Below, piece by piece: positions 8,219-17,524 of a DNA stretch of 64,000 nucleotides. The notes under the pieces are model-generated. The model ran no database searches and was not told where the DNA came from. It saw nothing but the letters and a program-made list of their open reading frames with translations. Position numbers and translations under genes: made by a program. How positions within the stretch are numbered: the stretch's first letter is position 1; each line of letters begins with the position of its first letter. The DNA is from a bacterium (GTDB taxonomy: Bacteria > Babelota > Babeliae > Babelales > Vermiphilaceae), in assembly GCA_016699125.1 (NCBI GenBank), contig CP064961.1, positions 992,001 to 1,056,000 of the forward strand, read 5' to 3'.

Positions 8219-9322
8219 CTACTTTTCAAGCTTAAACTGACGAATTGCAGCTAAAAGTACCACGGATAACTGTATTACCTTATCTTGATAATTCTGCAAA
8301 ATATCCTCAATCAAATGCTCATGTTTTAAGGCCGCATAGGCAACTGGGGTTAGCCCCGATCTGTTTTTTTGTAAAATCAGACACCCTGATTGCATTAATT
8401 CTTCAACCATACCTTTTAGCTCATCCTGCTCGAAAAAGAATCGACCTTTCATATCGGATAGTTTATGCAGTAAAGAATTTCCTTCGTTATCTCTTACCAA
8501 TAAATCCACCGCATGCATATTTTTTAATGAACGTAAATTATTCTTAGTACAATATTGCAAGACATTCATAATCGGATATTGCCCAGTTTTACTTGCATGA
8601 TTAATATTAACCCCTAGTTTATTTTTTAAAAAAACAAGCATTTTCGGCGTTACCGCATAATGTGCAATGTTTCCATCAGATTCAGGATCAACAAGTCGTG
8701 AAAAATGAACCCTTGGCACCACATTTAAAAAATATAAAATACTATAATATTCATGTTGGACAAGGAAAGTTGTTGCAACTTTCAAGTCAGGTTCAGATAA
8801 ATCAATATTAAAATTTAACAATGCAGATTTCAAATGCGCTCTATGTCGATCATCAAACTGACAAGCCATACAGATGTTTTGAATAGTATGAAAAAAGAAT
8901 CTTTTATTAAGAGCCCTCCTTTGTTGGGAATCTTGTATATTTCTAGACTGATTATTTAGCCTATCGCAAAATTCCTCATCTACCGTTGCTTTCAAAGTAT
9001 ATTTAACACCTTGAATTCGATTAAAATCAGCAATTCTAAACCAAGAATTTCCATCTTTTAAACCTAAATAAACAAATGGGACAAAGACGGAATTCTTATT
9101 GGGCTCTCCCACCGTAATAAATCCCTGTGTAAAAAAATTAATACCTTCAGGTGGTTTTACGTAATATGCACCATCTTGGTGATTGTACTCGCTCCCATAG
9201 TCTTGAAAACAAGCTCGCGTAATCATTTTAAACTGATCTTCCAAATGATTAGGCTGCATCGCATAAAACAGATTACTTATACTTATAAAAGTCACAAATA
9301 GAATACTTTTTAAACTAAACAT
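8219..9322 (-). CDS. Exported ankyrin-repeat protein (367 aa)
   Basis: Probable protein-protein interaction protein, possibly host-directed. Residues 1-21 form a signal peptide (SILFVTFISISNLFYAM). The C-terminal half carries degenerate ankyrin repeats: the units around DPESDGNIAHYAV, NHASKTGQYPIMNV, VRDNEGNSLLHKLSD and QKNRSGLTPVAYAALKHEH match the D-x-x-G-x-T/S-x-L/P-h-x-x-A pattern at roughly 33-residue spacing. The N-terminal half has no recognised domain. It lies between two paralogous membrane proteins on the same strand and is closed by a strong terminator. Ankyrin proteins are common in intracellular bacteria; a role in host interaction is inference. Confidence 0.82.
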   Translation of the reverse strand: MFSLKSILFVTFISISNLFYAMQPNHLEDQFKMITRACFQDYGSEYNHQDGAYYVKPPEGINFFTQGFITVGEPNKNSVFVPFVYLGLKDGNSWFRIADFNRIQGVKYTLKATVDEEFCDRLNNQSRNIQDSQQRRALNKRFFFHTIQNICMACQFDDRHRAHLKSALLNFNIDLSEPDLKVATTFLVQHEYYSILYFLNVVPRVHFSRLVDPESDGNIAHYAVTPKMLVFLKNKLGVNINHASKTGQYPIMNVLQYCTKNNLRSLKNMHAVDLLVRDNEGNSLLHKLSDMKGRFFFEQDELKGMVEELMQSGCLILQKNRSGLTPVAYAALKHEHLIEDILQNYQDKVIQLSVVLLAAIRQFKLEK

Positions 9323-9414
9323 AATACCTCTCAGAAAATATTGTTGCTATAAAATTATTAATCTGCATTAGTTTAATTAAGATTGTATTATTGTCAAAAA
9401 AATATTAAAAAACA

Positions 9415-9457
9415 AAAAGAAGGGGTTACGGTAAAAAATACCGTAACCCCTTCTTTT
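9415..9457 (-). terminator. Strong intrinsic terminator after the 202-aa paralogue
   Basis: Perfect 19-bp inverted repeat (9415-9433 and 9439-9457) with a 5-base loop; core GAAGGGGTTACGGTA. In the minus direction it is followed by TTTTTGTTTTTT, a near-ideal terminator for the gene ending at 9480. Shares its core with the terminator at 8130-8167. Confidence 0.88.
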
Positions 9458-9479
9458 CATTTCTTGTATGCTTGCGTCA

Positions 9480-10088
9480 CTATCGATACTGAGAAACAGC
9501 TATTCGAGCCGCCGCACTATTAATTGTTGCTTGCAACTGCTCGGAAGCATAATTCGGATGTTTCATCAGATATACGCGACTTTTTACAACGTTTTGGCGA
9601 ACTTTACGTAAATAATCAGCACCCCTCATTATCATTGGATGAGCAGCGAAACGAATTGCATGTTTTAACAGATAATCTATTTCATCCAAACAGGTATTGC
9701 ACTCTCTTACACCAGCACTAAAGGCACTGTCACATGAATTTTCCAAAAACTCATCCAAAGAAAAATCTGAAACACCCTTTTGACAATAAATGGTTTTGTC
9801 ATATTTATTCAAAAACCACTCATAATACCTAAGCCATTTTATTTCCGTGTTTGGATACCAGTACCAAAACCAATAACACCCATACCCTATTGGAGCAGCT
9901 ATAGCGGCACACGTCACTGCCTTCATAACTGTTTCACTGATAGGATAATCAGTCCCTACACCTATTGCCCACCAGTCCCTACCTAGAGTTACATGCGAGC
10001 GGCCTCGCCAACCTTTGAAAAAGGCCTCAGAGTCAAAAGAATGCAACGCGATGGACATTAAAAAAAGCATCTTTATTTTTGAATACAT
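9480..10088 (-). CDS. Exported/membrane protein of a local paralogous family (202 aa, copy 2)
   Basis: Paralogue of 7263-7901. Signal peptide in residues 1-22 (FLMSIALHSFDSEAF), then a hydrophobic helix (about 54-73, rich in Ala, Gly and aromatic residues), then the shared WYPNTEIKWLRYYEWF block, FSAGVREC and LMKHPNYASEQ. A run of Trp/Tyr at the end of the membrane segment (YWFWYWYP) suggests an interface belt. Cys residues after the block (CQKG, CDSAF, CNTCLDE) could form disulfides outside the cytoplasm. Function unknown. Same strand as the neighbouring exported genes at 10150 and 10834; each is about 50-100 bases apart. Confidence 0.72.
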   Translation of the reverse strand: MYSKIKMLFLMSIALHSFDSEAFFKGWRGRSHVTLGRDWWAIGVGTDYPISETVMKAVTCAAIAAPIGYGCYWFWYWYPNTEIKWLRYYEWFLNKYDKTIYCQKGVSDFSLDEFLENSCDSAFSAGVRECNTCLDEIDYLLKHAIRFAAHPMIMRGADYLRKVRQNVVKSRVYLMKHPNYASEQLQATINSAAARIAVSQYR

Positions 10089-10149
10089 CTTAATATGCCT
10101 TTCTAAAATTCAAGCAAAAACTACATTTTTACACAGAACTAAGTGTATA

Positions 10150-10728
10150 TCAAGTCTTTTTGTTTAGCAATTTTTGACATTCAAAAAACTTCTTCCTGCT
10201 CATTTTTTTAAGATACTGACTAGCCAGCTTTTCCGCTAAAATATTTTGAAGCTCTTTGCCAGCCACTTGAGTCTCACAACTATTCTTATATAACAGACGT
10301 TCTACACAAAATTCTGCTAACATTCCAGATAGAGAAGAATCAATTTTTTCAATACCATTATCTGCAGTACATACAAGCTGTAACTGATTATCAATTTTAT
10401 TGTTAAAATATTCAATCTCTTTTTGCCGTAACTTATTATGGATCACATTAGGACAGCCAGATTGAACTAACAGATCATCTGCAAGTTCCAACTCAAATGC
10501 CTTAACTTCCTGTGTACATATATCAACCAACATGTTAACTGTATTAAAATAACGTATGGCAACTTTATCAGCATAATGCGCAGATTCAGAAAGTAACTGA
10601 TAAGGATTCTTTGGTTGTATCAGATAAAAAAATATACTTTTAAATAATGGTAAAAATACCGGCACTGCTTCACCACTTTGGTGCTGCATCAAGAATACTA
10701 TCAAAAACAGTTTTTGTCTCTTATACAT
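10150..10728 (-). CDS. Exported protein of unknown function (192 aa)
   Basis: Not recognised. N-terminal segment (KLFLIVFLMQHQSGEA) is a plausible signal peptide, though a further hydrophobic stretch (VFLPLFKSIFFYLIQP) follows closely and may form a membrane helix. The remainder is helical, charged, with several Cys. It belongs to the run of minus-strand exported genes between 7.2 and 12 kb. Clear open frame with similar composition to its neighbours. Confidence 0.65.
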   Translation of the reverse strand: MYKRQKLFLIVFLMQHQSGEAVPVFLPLFKSIFFYLIQPKNPYQLLSESAHYADKVAIRYFNTVNMLVDICTQEVKAFELELADDLLVQSGCPNVIHNKLRQKEIEYFNNKIDNQLQLVCTADNGIEKIDSSLSGMLAEFCVERLLYKNSCETQVAGKELQNILAEKLASQYLKKMSRKKFFECQKLLNKKT

Positions 10729-10775
10729 ATAAAAGCTTCCTTATTGCATACTGTACATTTCACAACTAAAACACA

Positions 10776-10829
10776 ATTATCTGGCATACAAAATAACTCT
10801 ATTGATATTCTTTTCGTATGCCAGATAAT
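10776..10829 (-). terminator. Hairpin at the 3' end of the coiled-coil gene
   Basis: Perfect 14-bp inverted repeat: ATTATCTGGCATAC (10776-10789) and GTATGCCAGATAAT (10816-10829), 26-base loop. It begins 5 bases after the stop of the gene at 10834-11952. The T run after it is weak (GTTTTAG), so termination is likely but not certain. Confidence 0.6.
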
Positions 10830-10833
10830 CATT

Positions 10834-11952
10834 TTAAACATTTACTGCAATATTTAACTGCAAAGCTTTATCATTTTCTACTGCTGTATTCAATTTAGAT
10901 TGTAACTGCAATAAGTTACGCTCAATTTCAATACGTTGCGCTTCCCAACGGGCAATCTCTGTTTCGGCAACCAACCGCACTCGAGCCGCTTGAAGCTCTG
11001 CTCGCTTTTGTTCAAGCTTTATACGCTCTTGCTCAAGTTGATCACGTTCTTTTTGAACTAGTTGAGCACGATATCGACTATCCAAGGCAACGGTAATAAG
11101 TTTTAATTTTGACACAAAATCATCCGTCCAGTTAATCAGATATTGATAATTGTAGCTTATGTTCGTTCTAAAATTCATAAGTCTATCAATACTATCATAT
11201 ACATTCATAACATAGGAAACATAAGGATAACGATAACCTGTATATTTTGCATATACACATGCATCCAACCGCTGACCTAGACCATACAGATCTGAAGAAT
11301 ACATCCCCACCCAGTCAATCTCTTTTTTGTAACTTTCCTGAGCTTTATAACAGTTTTCAGACAAAGCAAAATATGCCTGATGCAACATGAGATAATCTTT
11401 TACCAGCTCAAGCTCTTCCGATAACCTACTGATAAGCCTGACGAGCGTCTGCATAGAAGACAGATTTTTTCTCTGCAATGCATCAAGAGAATAATATCTA
11501 TTTAAATTGTCTATTCGCTTGAATAACTCAGCAAGACTCCTCTCAAGTGCCTTGCAATGTTCAACAATATGTAAAGGAAATGTCACATTATGAAGCTTAT
11601 AATTTTCGGATGCCACCTCAAATAGAAATGTTTCTGAAAAACTACTCATCAAACGTTGTCTCAAATCAAACGAATAGGTCGTCCAACCAAAAGTACTTTT
11701 ACACAGATTAACCAATTTTTCATGAGTAACTGCAATATGAGAAATCTCTGAATTAAGCTGCCTACAATACTCCTCATCTGTTGGAGTTAACCACCAGTTT
11801 ACTCCTGCAATAGTTCCGGCAGTCGCAACTAACGCGCCACCAACACCAAGCATCACTTTTGCAAACTGGTTCCAATCAGTCGCAAATGCCCGATCAGAAA
11901 TCAAAAACAACCCAACCATAATCTTTTTAATAAAGAAATTACATTTTTTCAT
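10834..11952 (-). CDS. Exported membrane-anchored coiled-coil protein (372 aa)
   Basis: Not a recognised family. Signal peptide (residues 1-24, ending AFA), then a Gly/Ala-rich hydrophobic helix (about 34-52), then WWLTPTDEEYC, which resembles in position the WYPNTE block of the 7263 and 9480 proteins. The middle is helical with many Tyr and Leu. Residues about 290-360 form a strong coiled coil rich in Glu, Gln, Arg and Leu (EQERIKLEQKRAELQAAR). It probably forms an elongated oligomer outside the cytoplasm. It lies 45 bases after the M16 peptidase gene on the same strand. Confidence 0.72.
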   Translation of the reverse strand: MKKCNFFIKKIMVGLFLISDRAFATDWNQFAKVMLGVGGALVATAGTIAGVNWWLTPTDEEYCRQLNSEISHIAVTHEKLVNLCKSTFGWTTYSFDLRQRLMSSFSETFLFEVASENYKLHNVTFPLHIVEHCKALERSLAELFKRIDNLNRYYSLDALQRKNLSSMQTLVRLISRLSEELELVKDYLMLHQAYFALSENCYKAQESYKKEIDWVGMYSSDLYGLGQRLDACVYAKYTGYRYPYVSYVMNVYDSIDRLMNFRTNISYNYQYLINWTDDFVSKLKLITVALDSRYRAQLVQKERDQLEQERIKLEQKRAELQAARVRLVAETEIARWEAQRIEIERNLLQLQSKLNTAVENDKALQLNIAVNV

Positions 11953-11997
11953 AATTCATATCCTTGTCTTTTATGAACAAACCTTACTTGGTTTTCA

Positions 11998-14745
11998 TCA
12001 AACTCTTCCGGCCCGAATCAGTACGAAATTATCTTTTGAAACTATCTTTTTTACTGCTTCAATCATCTGATCCTTAGTGATATTTTCTAAATGCTTTTTA
12101 CGATCAGAATAATACGTACGCGGCAAACCAAATCTATCAATAGTTAAAAATGCAGTAGCCATATATACATTTGAAGTAAAATTATGCATTGAAGCATTGA
12201 TAATTGCTCTCTTCGCTTCTTCAAATGCTGTATCAGAAATATTATCAGCTGCATGTTGAATGACAGCTTCAATAGCTTCTTGCGCTTCGCCAACTCGATC
12301 AAGTGAAACAATAGTAAACACCTTGAAACAGCCTGGTTGTTCATCAGATCCACTCAAAAAGGTACCATTGATCGTATAAAAAAGGCCCGTTTCTTCACGT
12401 AACTGAAATAGTTTGCTATGCATGGAACCCAAAAATCCACCACCAAAAATCTGATCAAAAATCAGCAACTTATCGTAATCAGGATGTTTGCGATCAATTG
12501 ATGGCATTCCATACAACAGAACTACCTGATCACGATTAATATAATAATCTTTAATCTGTTTTTCAACCTTTGGCAACTCCGGATAAGCAAGTAATTTAAA
12601 TGGTTTAGCCTTCCAATCACTCAAGAGTTTATTACATTCCTGTTCGACGTCATAACCAGTCAGATCACCAACAATTGCAATCGTCGTACCCCATGGATTC
12701 ACATAAGTTTTATAAAAATGTTCTAAATCAGCTTTCGTAATACGACTCACTGAATCGACTGTTCCCAAGATATTTTTTTGATATGGATGACCCTTATAAA
12801 TAGCTTCTCTCAACAGTTGACCAGCAATCGATTTTGGATCATCCCAAAAATGCTTCACATCATTCAACAACTGAGCACGCACCTTTTCAATCGCCGCCGG
12901 CTCAAAAGAAACATTTTGCAAAAGCTCTTTGATAACCGAAAGCCCATCTTTCAGATCATCCTTAAGCATTGTCAACATAAAGGCACCGGCATGCGTCCCA
13001 AGCGTCATACCTTTTGCTTCAATAAATTCTGCCAACTGCTCAGCTGTATAGTTTTTCGTTCCTTCTGGAATCATACATGCTACAAAATTAAACAGTCCTT
13101 CTTTATCTTCCGGATCATACACATACTGTGCTTTAAACTGTACCACGATTGCAATTTTAGGAACCTGATCATTCTGCGCATACAGAACTTTTAATCCATT
13201 ATTCAACGTAAAGCTAGTTGGCATTGCATACGCAAAATCAACAGGCTCTTTTGCAGAAACTTTATTGACATAGACAGGATCTTGCAAAGGCACTGTACGC
13301 TTTCGAGCTGATAAAATTGCATTATCCTCAGCATCTGAAGACTCTTGCAACTGCTTCCACGCTTCCTTTTCACGGTCATCAGGCAAAGGAAGCACAGCTC
13401 CATCATGCATAACTGTGGGTCTAAATACAGTTCTTAATAGATGGTTCACCTCCTCTTTTGCCTTTTCAAACGGTACATTCATCATATTAAAAAGGTACTG
13501 CTCATCACCTGTCGCCAAAAACGCTGAACCTATCATATAAGCCTGGCTGTCCACGCTTTCAAGATTGCTATAAAAAGTAGATTTTGCTTTATTAATCGCT
13601 CGAGTCAACTGCTGATCAGTCACTCCATTTTTTGCCAACGATTCAAGCTCCTGTTTAATAACCGTCGAGATAGCCTCCTGTGTAATGCCTTCCAATGGAT
13701 CACACGCAAAAAAACTGATGCCACCATCAAAAAGATCCCATGAACTCATATTGATGTCACTAGCAAACTGCAGTTCATTAACCAGTTTTTTATACAATAT
13801 CGATCCGCGACCATTCGCAATAATCCATTCGATCAACTGAATAAAGTAATCTTTCTTTTCTTTCAATCCTGGAATCGTAAATCCAAAACAGTAAATAGGT
13901 ATTTGGACATCGCGATACATCGTAACCGACACACGATCCAATCCCTGCTCAAATGGGATAGACTGTTTTTTATAACCTGGATCAGCTGGTATCGATTCAA
14001 AAGTACGTTTTGCTAAGGCAAATACCTCCTCAGCTTCAACGTCGCCAACCACAATCAATGTCGCATTATTCGGTTTATAATGTTTTTTATAAAATTTCTT
14101 TAAATCATCAGATGCGACCGTCCATAGATCACGCTTAAACCCAATAATAGGAAAATGGTACGGGTGTCCAGAAAAAATACGGCTCATCATCTTTTCTGCA
14201 AGATCTCTGCCATAATTGTCACGATACATTTTAAGCTCTTGAATGACCGCTTTCATTTCGGAGTTTAACATCTGAGGATCGAACGTGCAGTTCTGCATAC
14301 AATCGGCAATAATATCAAACGCAACCTTATAATGTTGACTTGGAAAATCAAACGTATAACCCGTATAATCAAAGGAGGTAAACGCATTGCAATATCCCGA
14401 CAGCTTATGCGTAATAGTATTAATATCTGATTCAGACAGTTTCGTGGTTCCTTTAAAAATCATATGCTCAATCAGATGGGCTAACCCCTTTTCACCAACC
14501 TGTTCATCTTTAGATCCCACGTGATACCAAAGTTCAACCGCTACTTTTGGTACCGTGGTTACTCTTCTGACAAGGACTGTCAAGCCGTTTTTTAGCACAT
14601 ATTTATCCACATAACCTTTTGTCATACCTACAAGCCCCGTAGAAGATTGTAAAAAAAATAACCACCCCAGATATACTGCAAAAACACTTGCCACCCCACC
14701 CACAAAAAAAATAACACCTTTTTTAGCGGCTACATTTATAAACAC
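11998..14745 (-). CDS. M16 family zinc peptidase, two-domain (pitrilysin/insulinase type)
   Basis: Processing peptidase of the M16 family with two homologous halves. After a membrane segment near the N-terminus (GVIFFVGGVASVFAVYLGWLF), the first half carries the inverted zinc motif HLIEH (about residues 90-94 from the chosen start) and downstream acidic helix, and GHPYHFPIIG typical of bacterial M16. The second half (from about residue 515) has the fold signatures FTLNNGLKVLYAQN and the C-terminal domain but lacks HxxEH, as usual for the inactive half. The GTG at 14745 has GAGG 5 bases upstream; a GTG at 14796 opens the frame further but has no ribosome site. Anchored with the catalytic part outside the cytoplasm. 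Substrate unknown. The divergent ComEC-like gene starts 142 bases away. Confidence 0.92.
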   Translation of the reverse strand: MFINVAAKKGVIFFVGGVASVFAVYLGWLFFLQSSTGLVGMTKGYVDKYVLKNGLTVLVRRVTTVPKVAVELWYHVGSKDEQVGEKGLAHLIEHMIFKGTTKLSESDINTITHKLSGYCNAFTSFDYTGYTFDFPSQHYKVAFDIIADCMQNCTFDPQMLNSEMKAVIQELKMYRDNYGRDLAEKMMSRIFSGHPYHFPIIGFKRDLWTVASDDLKKFYKKHYKPNNATLIVVGDVEAEEVFALAKRTFESIPADPGYKKQSIPFEQGLDRVSVTMYRDVQIPIYCFGFTIPGLKEKKDYFIQLIEWIIANGRGSILYKKLVNELQFASDINMSSWDLFDGGISFFACDPLEGITQEAISTVIKQELESLAKNGVTDQQLTRAINKAKSTFYSNLESVDSQAYMIGSAFLATGDEQYLFNMMNVPFEKAKEEVNHLLRTVFRPTVMHDGAVLPLPDDREKEAWKQLQESSDAEDNAILSARKRTVPLQDPVYVNKVSAKEPVDFAYAMPTSFTLNNGLKVLYAQNDQVPKIAIVVQFKAQYVYDPEDKEGLFNFVACMIPEGTKNYTAEQLAEFIEAKGMTLGTHAGAFMLTMLKDDLKDGLSVIKELLQNVSFEPAAIEKVRAQLLNDVKHFWDDPKSIAGQLLREAIYKGHPYQKNILGTVDSVSRITKADLEHFYKTYVNPWGTTIAIVGDLTGYDVEQECNKLLSDWKAKPFKLLAYPELPKVEKQIKDYYINRDQVVLLYGMPSIDRKHPDYDKLLIFDQIFGGGFLGSMHSKLFQLREETGLFYTINGTFLSGSDEQPGCFKVFTIVSLDRVGEAQEAIEAVIQHAADNISDTAFEEAKRAIINASMHNFTSNVYMATAFLTIDRFGLPRTYYSDRKKHLENITKDQMIEAVKKIVSKDNFVLIRAGRV

Positions 14746-14887
14746 ATTCACCTCATTTCTTCTTCCAAATAGATTACAAGATATCCAAAAATACACAATA
14801 CCAGTCAGTATCCTAAACTCATTTTGAAAAAAAATATTTAATCAGTATAATTATTTTAAACAATTTAAAATAATTTAAAAATTCAAA

Positions 14888-15985
14888 ATGAAAAAAGCAA
14901 CATCTTTTGTTATTCCATCTCTCTCTGTGCTCACGGTAGCAGTTGGACCATTTGCTTTTGGAATCATGCTTCCCGTTATACCTATTTTCATTGTATGGAC
15001 CTGTGTTGCAATTTTTCTTTTCATTTTATATAAAAAAATCTCTATAAAACCAGCGATGACCGCACTGCTCATTATTTTTGGCAACTATTATTTCCATTTT
15101 CGAACCAATCTATGGATTGATCATATCAAAAAAATAAAAGACAAAACTATACAAATGAGTGGACTTGTTACAGACTTTACTGAAGCTACCGCTCAAAACA
15201 AACAGTCAAAATATCTCATCACCATACATGAGTGTTCAGAACAATCGCTTATCGGAAAAAAAGCGTCTCTTTATATTCGCGGCAGACATATACCAATAAT
15301 GCCTGGATCGATAATAATATGCCAAGCATTAACAATCAAAGATATCCCTGAAAAACTACGCCCCTATTTAATGAAAGATAATATTGCAATCAGTTTTTAC
15401 TCAAGCCCCAAAAATATCAAACGAAAAGCGCAAAAGCAGGATATCGTGGCATACTTTTATAAAGTTACAACCAGATTGAGTCACTCTATTAAAATAAACC
15501 TATCTGCTGAAAGCGCAGATCTATTTCAACTTCTATTCCTTGGCAACAAAAAATATGAGCTAGATAATTCATTACTATCATCATTTAAATACTGGGGAAT
15601 TAGTCATTATGTAGCACGATCAGGAATGCATTTAGCACTATTAACCCTATTTTGGCAATACCTGTTTTTCCTTATACCCTTGCCATGGATTATGAGGCAA
15701 CTTTTGCTCCTGTTCTTAACTCTTTTTTACTTCTCCTTCTCATGGACCTCTGTATCGTTTTTAAGGGCGTTCTACTGCTTCTTATCGATTAAACTACATT
15801 CAATCATAAAAAAAAGGTCGGAATTTCTTCATATCCTTTCACTGACCACCTGGGCGATGCTTTTGTATAATCCTATTTTAATTTTTTTTCTAGATTTTCA
15901 GTTAAGTTTTGGAATGACCTACACACTTGCTTGGTTTAGCTCTATTACAAAAGCACGCACTAATTTAAAAACTATTGCAGAATAA
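14888..15985 (+). CDS. ComEC/Rec2-related membrane protein, short form (365 aa)
   Basis: Related to the DNA-uptake channel ComEC. The N-terminal part has two to three membrane helices then a soluble beta-rich OB-like segment (about residues 85-180), as in the DUF4131/ComEC N-terminal region. The competence region is marked by LFLGNKKYELDNSLLSSF and ISHYVARSGMHLALL, which corresponds to the conserved H-x-x-A-x-S-G-x-H-x segment, followed by several hydrophobic helices. At 365 aa it stops after the core membrane part and has no C-terminal metallo-beta-lactamase domain, unlike long ComEC proteins. Whether it still imports DNA is unknown. It starts a plus-strand run leading to the peptidase and glycosylase genes. 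Confidence 0.78.
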   Translation: MKKATSFVIPSLSVLTVAVGPFAFGIMLPVIPIFIVWTCVAIFLFILYKKISIKPAMTALLIIFGNYYFHFRTNLWIDHIKKIKDKTIQMSGLVTDFTEATAQNKQSKYLITIHECSEQSLIGKKASLYIRGRHIPIMPGSIIICQALTIKDIPEKLRPYLMKDNIAISFYSSPKNIKRKAQKQDIVAYFYKVTTRLSHSIKINLSAESADLFQLLFLGNKKYELDNSLLSSFKYWGISHYVARSGMHLALLTLFWQYLFFLIPLPWIMRQLLLLFLTLFYFSFSWTSVSFLRAFYCFLSIKLHSIIKKRSEFLHILSLTTWAMLLYNPILIFFLDFQLSFGMTYTLAWFSSITKARTNLKTIAE

Positions 15986-16035
15986 ACATCTCTTTTTTTA
16001 TCCTAGAATCGTACAAAAAAAAGGAGTAAAGAAGA

Positions 16036-17502
16036 ATGATACTTGTTAAACTTTTGTATTGTATTATCGGTCTATGGCAGAGTGCATTATTCAGCTCAAT
16101 CTACGAAACAGCCTTGCATCAACCAGAAACAATATATAGCCATCAAAACGAAAATTATCTATTAAATCATACTTTACATAATATGGAACACTGGGAAAAT
16201 GAGCACTTTCCCATTTCACGCAACGCAAGCCCTTCTGTTCCGCTACAAAAAAAGCCTTGGACATTTATTGTGTATATGGCGGCAGACAATGATTTACGCG
16301 GATTTGCAGGTAGAAATATTCAACAGATGGCACAAGTTGGATCTAATGACAATATAAATATTTTAGTACATCTTGATATCAGACTTTCTGCTACCGAAAA
16401 AATAACGCGCCATTATTTTATTAAAGATAGTACAGCCATTTACGAGATGAACAAACAAGACCCCTATACTCAATCGATGGATAGTGGTGACCCAAAAACA
16501 CTGATTACCACCTGTATGTGGGCAGCAAGAGACTTTCCTGCTGATCAATATGCACTCATTCTATGGAACCACGGAACTGGTACATTAGACCCTTCGCGAC
16601 ATCGCATTAGTAATCCCTTAAATCTCTATCATTTTAACAACGATACCCATATGCTTGAACTAGACCGATCAATATCGTTTATAGACTATGTGGAAAGAGG
16701 CTTAAGAGGCGTATGTTGGGATGACACAACAGGAAACTATTTAACAAATCAGAAACTGAATACAGCACTTGCCTACATTTGTAATAATGTAATTGGGAAA
16801 AAATTTAGCATCATCGGATTCGACGCATGTCTGATGGCAATGGTAGAGATCGGTAATATACTAACGCCATACGCAGATATGATGGTCGCTTCACAAGAGG
16901 TTGAAATGGGGGCAGGATGGAATTACCAGTCAGCCCTTGCAAGCTTTTTATACAGATCCCCTTCTACGGGAGAGGTAAGTAATAATATAGTCAGATCTTA
17001 CCAAAATGCCTATGAAACAATCACTCGTGATTATACATTATCGAGCATAGATCTAAGCAAAATGAGCAAAATAGAGGGAAATGTACATATGGTAGCTGAA
17101 CTATTGTGTAACTGTTTTGATTTGCAAGAAAAAAACAATATTACACTGCTTGTTAAACAGGCAGGAAGTAGTCAGGTATGCACAAATTTTGAAGAACCAA
17201 CTTATATCGATCTTTTTGATTTTTATACCAACCTTTTGGGAGCTTTGAAAAAATTTAAATTTAAAGTCAACAATCAAGACACAAACTCACTTTTAAATTC
17301 TCTGGAAATGATTATTAAAACAGGTCAAACTATTATTCTGAATACTGTTACCGCAAATACTACAGGGGCAAATTTAAGAAAAGCCAGGGGCCTGTCAATC
17401 TATTTTCCTCAAAAAAGTATTCATCCGTCATATTATGCTACACAATTTGCTCAAAAAAATAGCTGGCTTAAACTTATCAGGAGATGTATCAGCGTAAAAT
17501 AG
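16036..17502 (+). CDS. C11 clostripain-family cysteine peptidase, exported (488 aa)
   Basis: Cysteine peptidase of clan CD (family C11). Hydrophobic N-terminus (VKLLYCIIGLWQSALF) suits a signal peptide. Core signatures: WTFIVYMAADNDL (about 75-87), ALILWNHGTG with catalytic His179, and IIGFDACLMAMVEI with catalytic Cys265, then VASQEVEMGAGWNY, which corresponds to the region after the dyad. C11 enzymes usually cleave after Arg or Lys and often self-process. An AAGGAG site precedes the ATG. Intergenic T-rich DNA separates it from the ComEC-like gene; the glycosylase follows after 22 bases, probably in one transcript. A secreted protease may act on host or scavenged protein; this is inference. 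Confidence 0.9.
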   Translation: MILVKLLYCIIGLWQSALFSSIYETALHQPETIYSHQNENYLLNHTLHNMEHWENEHFPISRNASPSVPLQKKPWTFIVYMAADNDLRGFAGRNIQQMAQVGSNDNINILVHLDIRLSATEKITRHYFIKDSTAIYEMNKQDPYTQSMDSGDPKTLITTCMWAARDFPADQYALILWNHGTGTLDPSRHRISNPLNLYHFNNDTHMLELDRSISFIDYVERGLRGVCWDDTTGNYLTNQKLNTALAYICNNVIGKKFSIIGFDACLMAMVEIGNILTPYADMMVASQEVEMGAGWNYQSALASFLYRSPSTGEVSNNIVRSYQNAYETITRDYTLSSIDLSKMSKIEGNVHMVAELLCNCFDLQEKNNITLLVKQAGSSQVCTNFEEPTYIDLFDFYTNLLGALKKFKFKVNNQDTNSLLNSLEMIIKTGQTIILNTVTANTTGANLRKARGLSIYFPQKSIHPSYYATQFAQKNSWLKLIRRCISVK

Positions 17503-17524
17503 GCAACACTGGAGACAAGAAACA

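Noticed and set aside
12778..13194. 138-codon plus-strand frame
   Set aside because: Lies inside the M16 peptidase gene in the opposite strand; composition is that of an antisense shadow.
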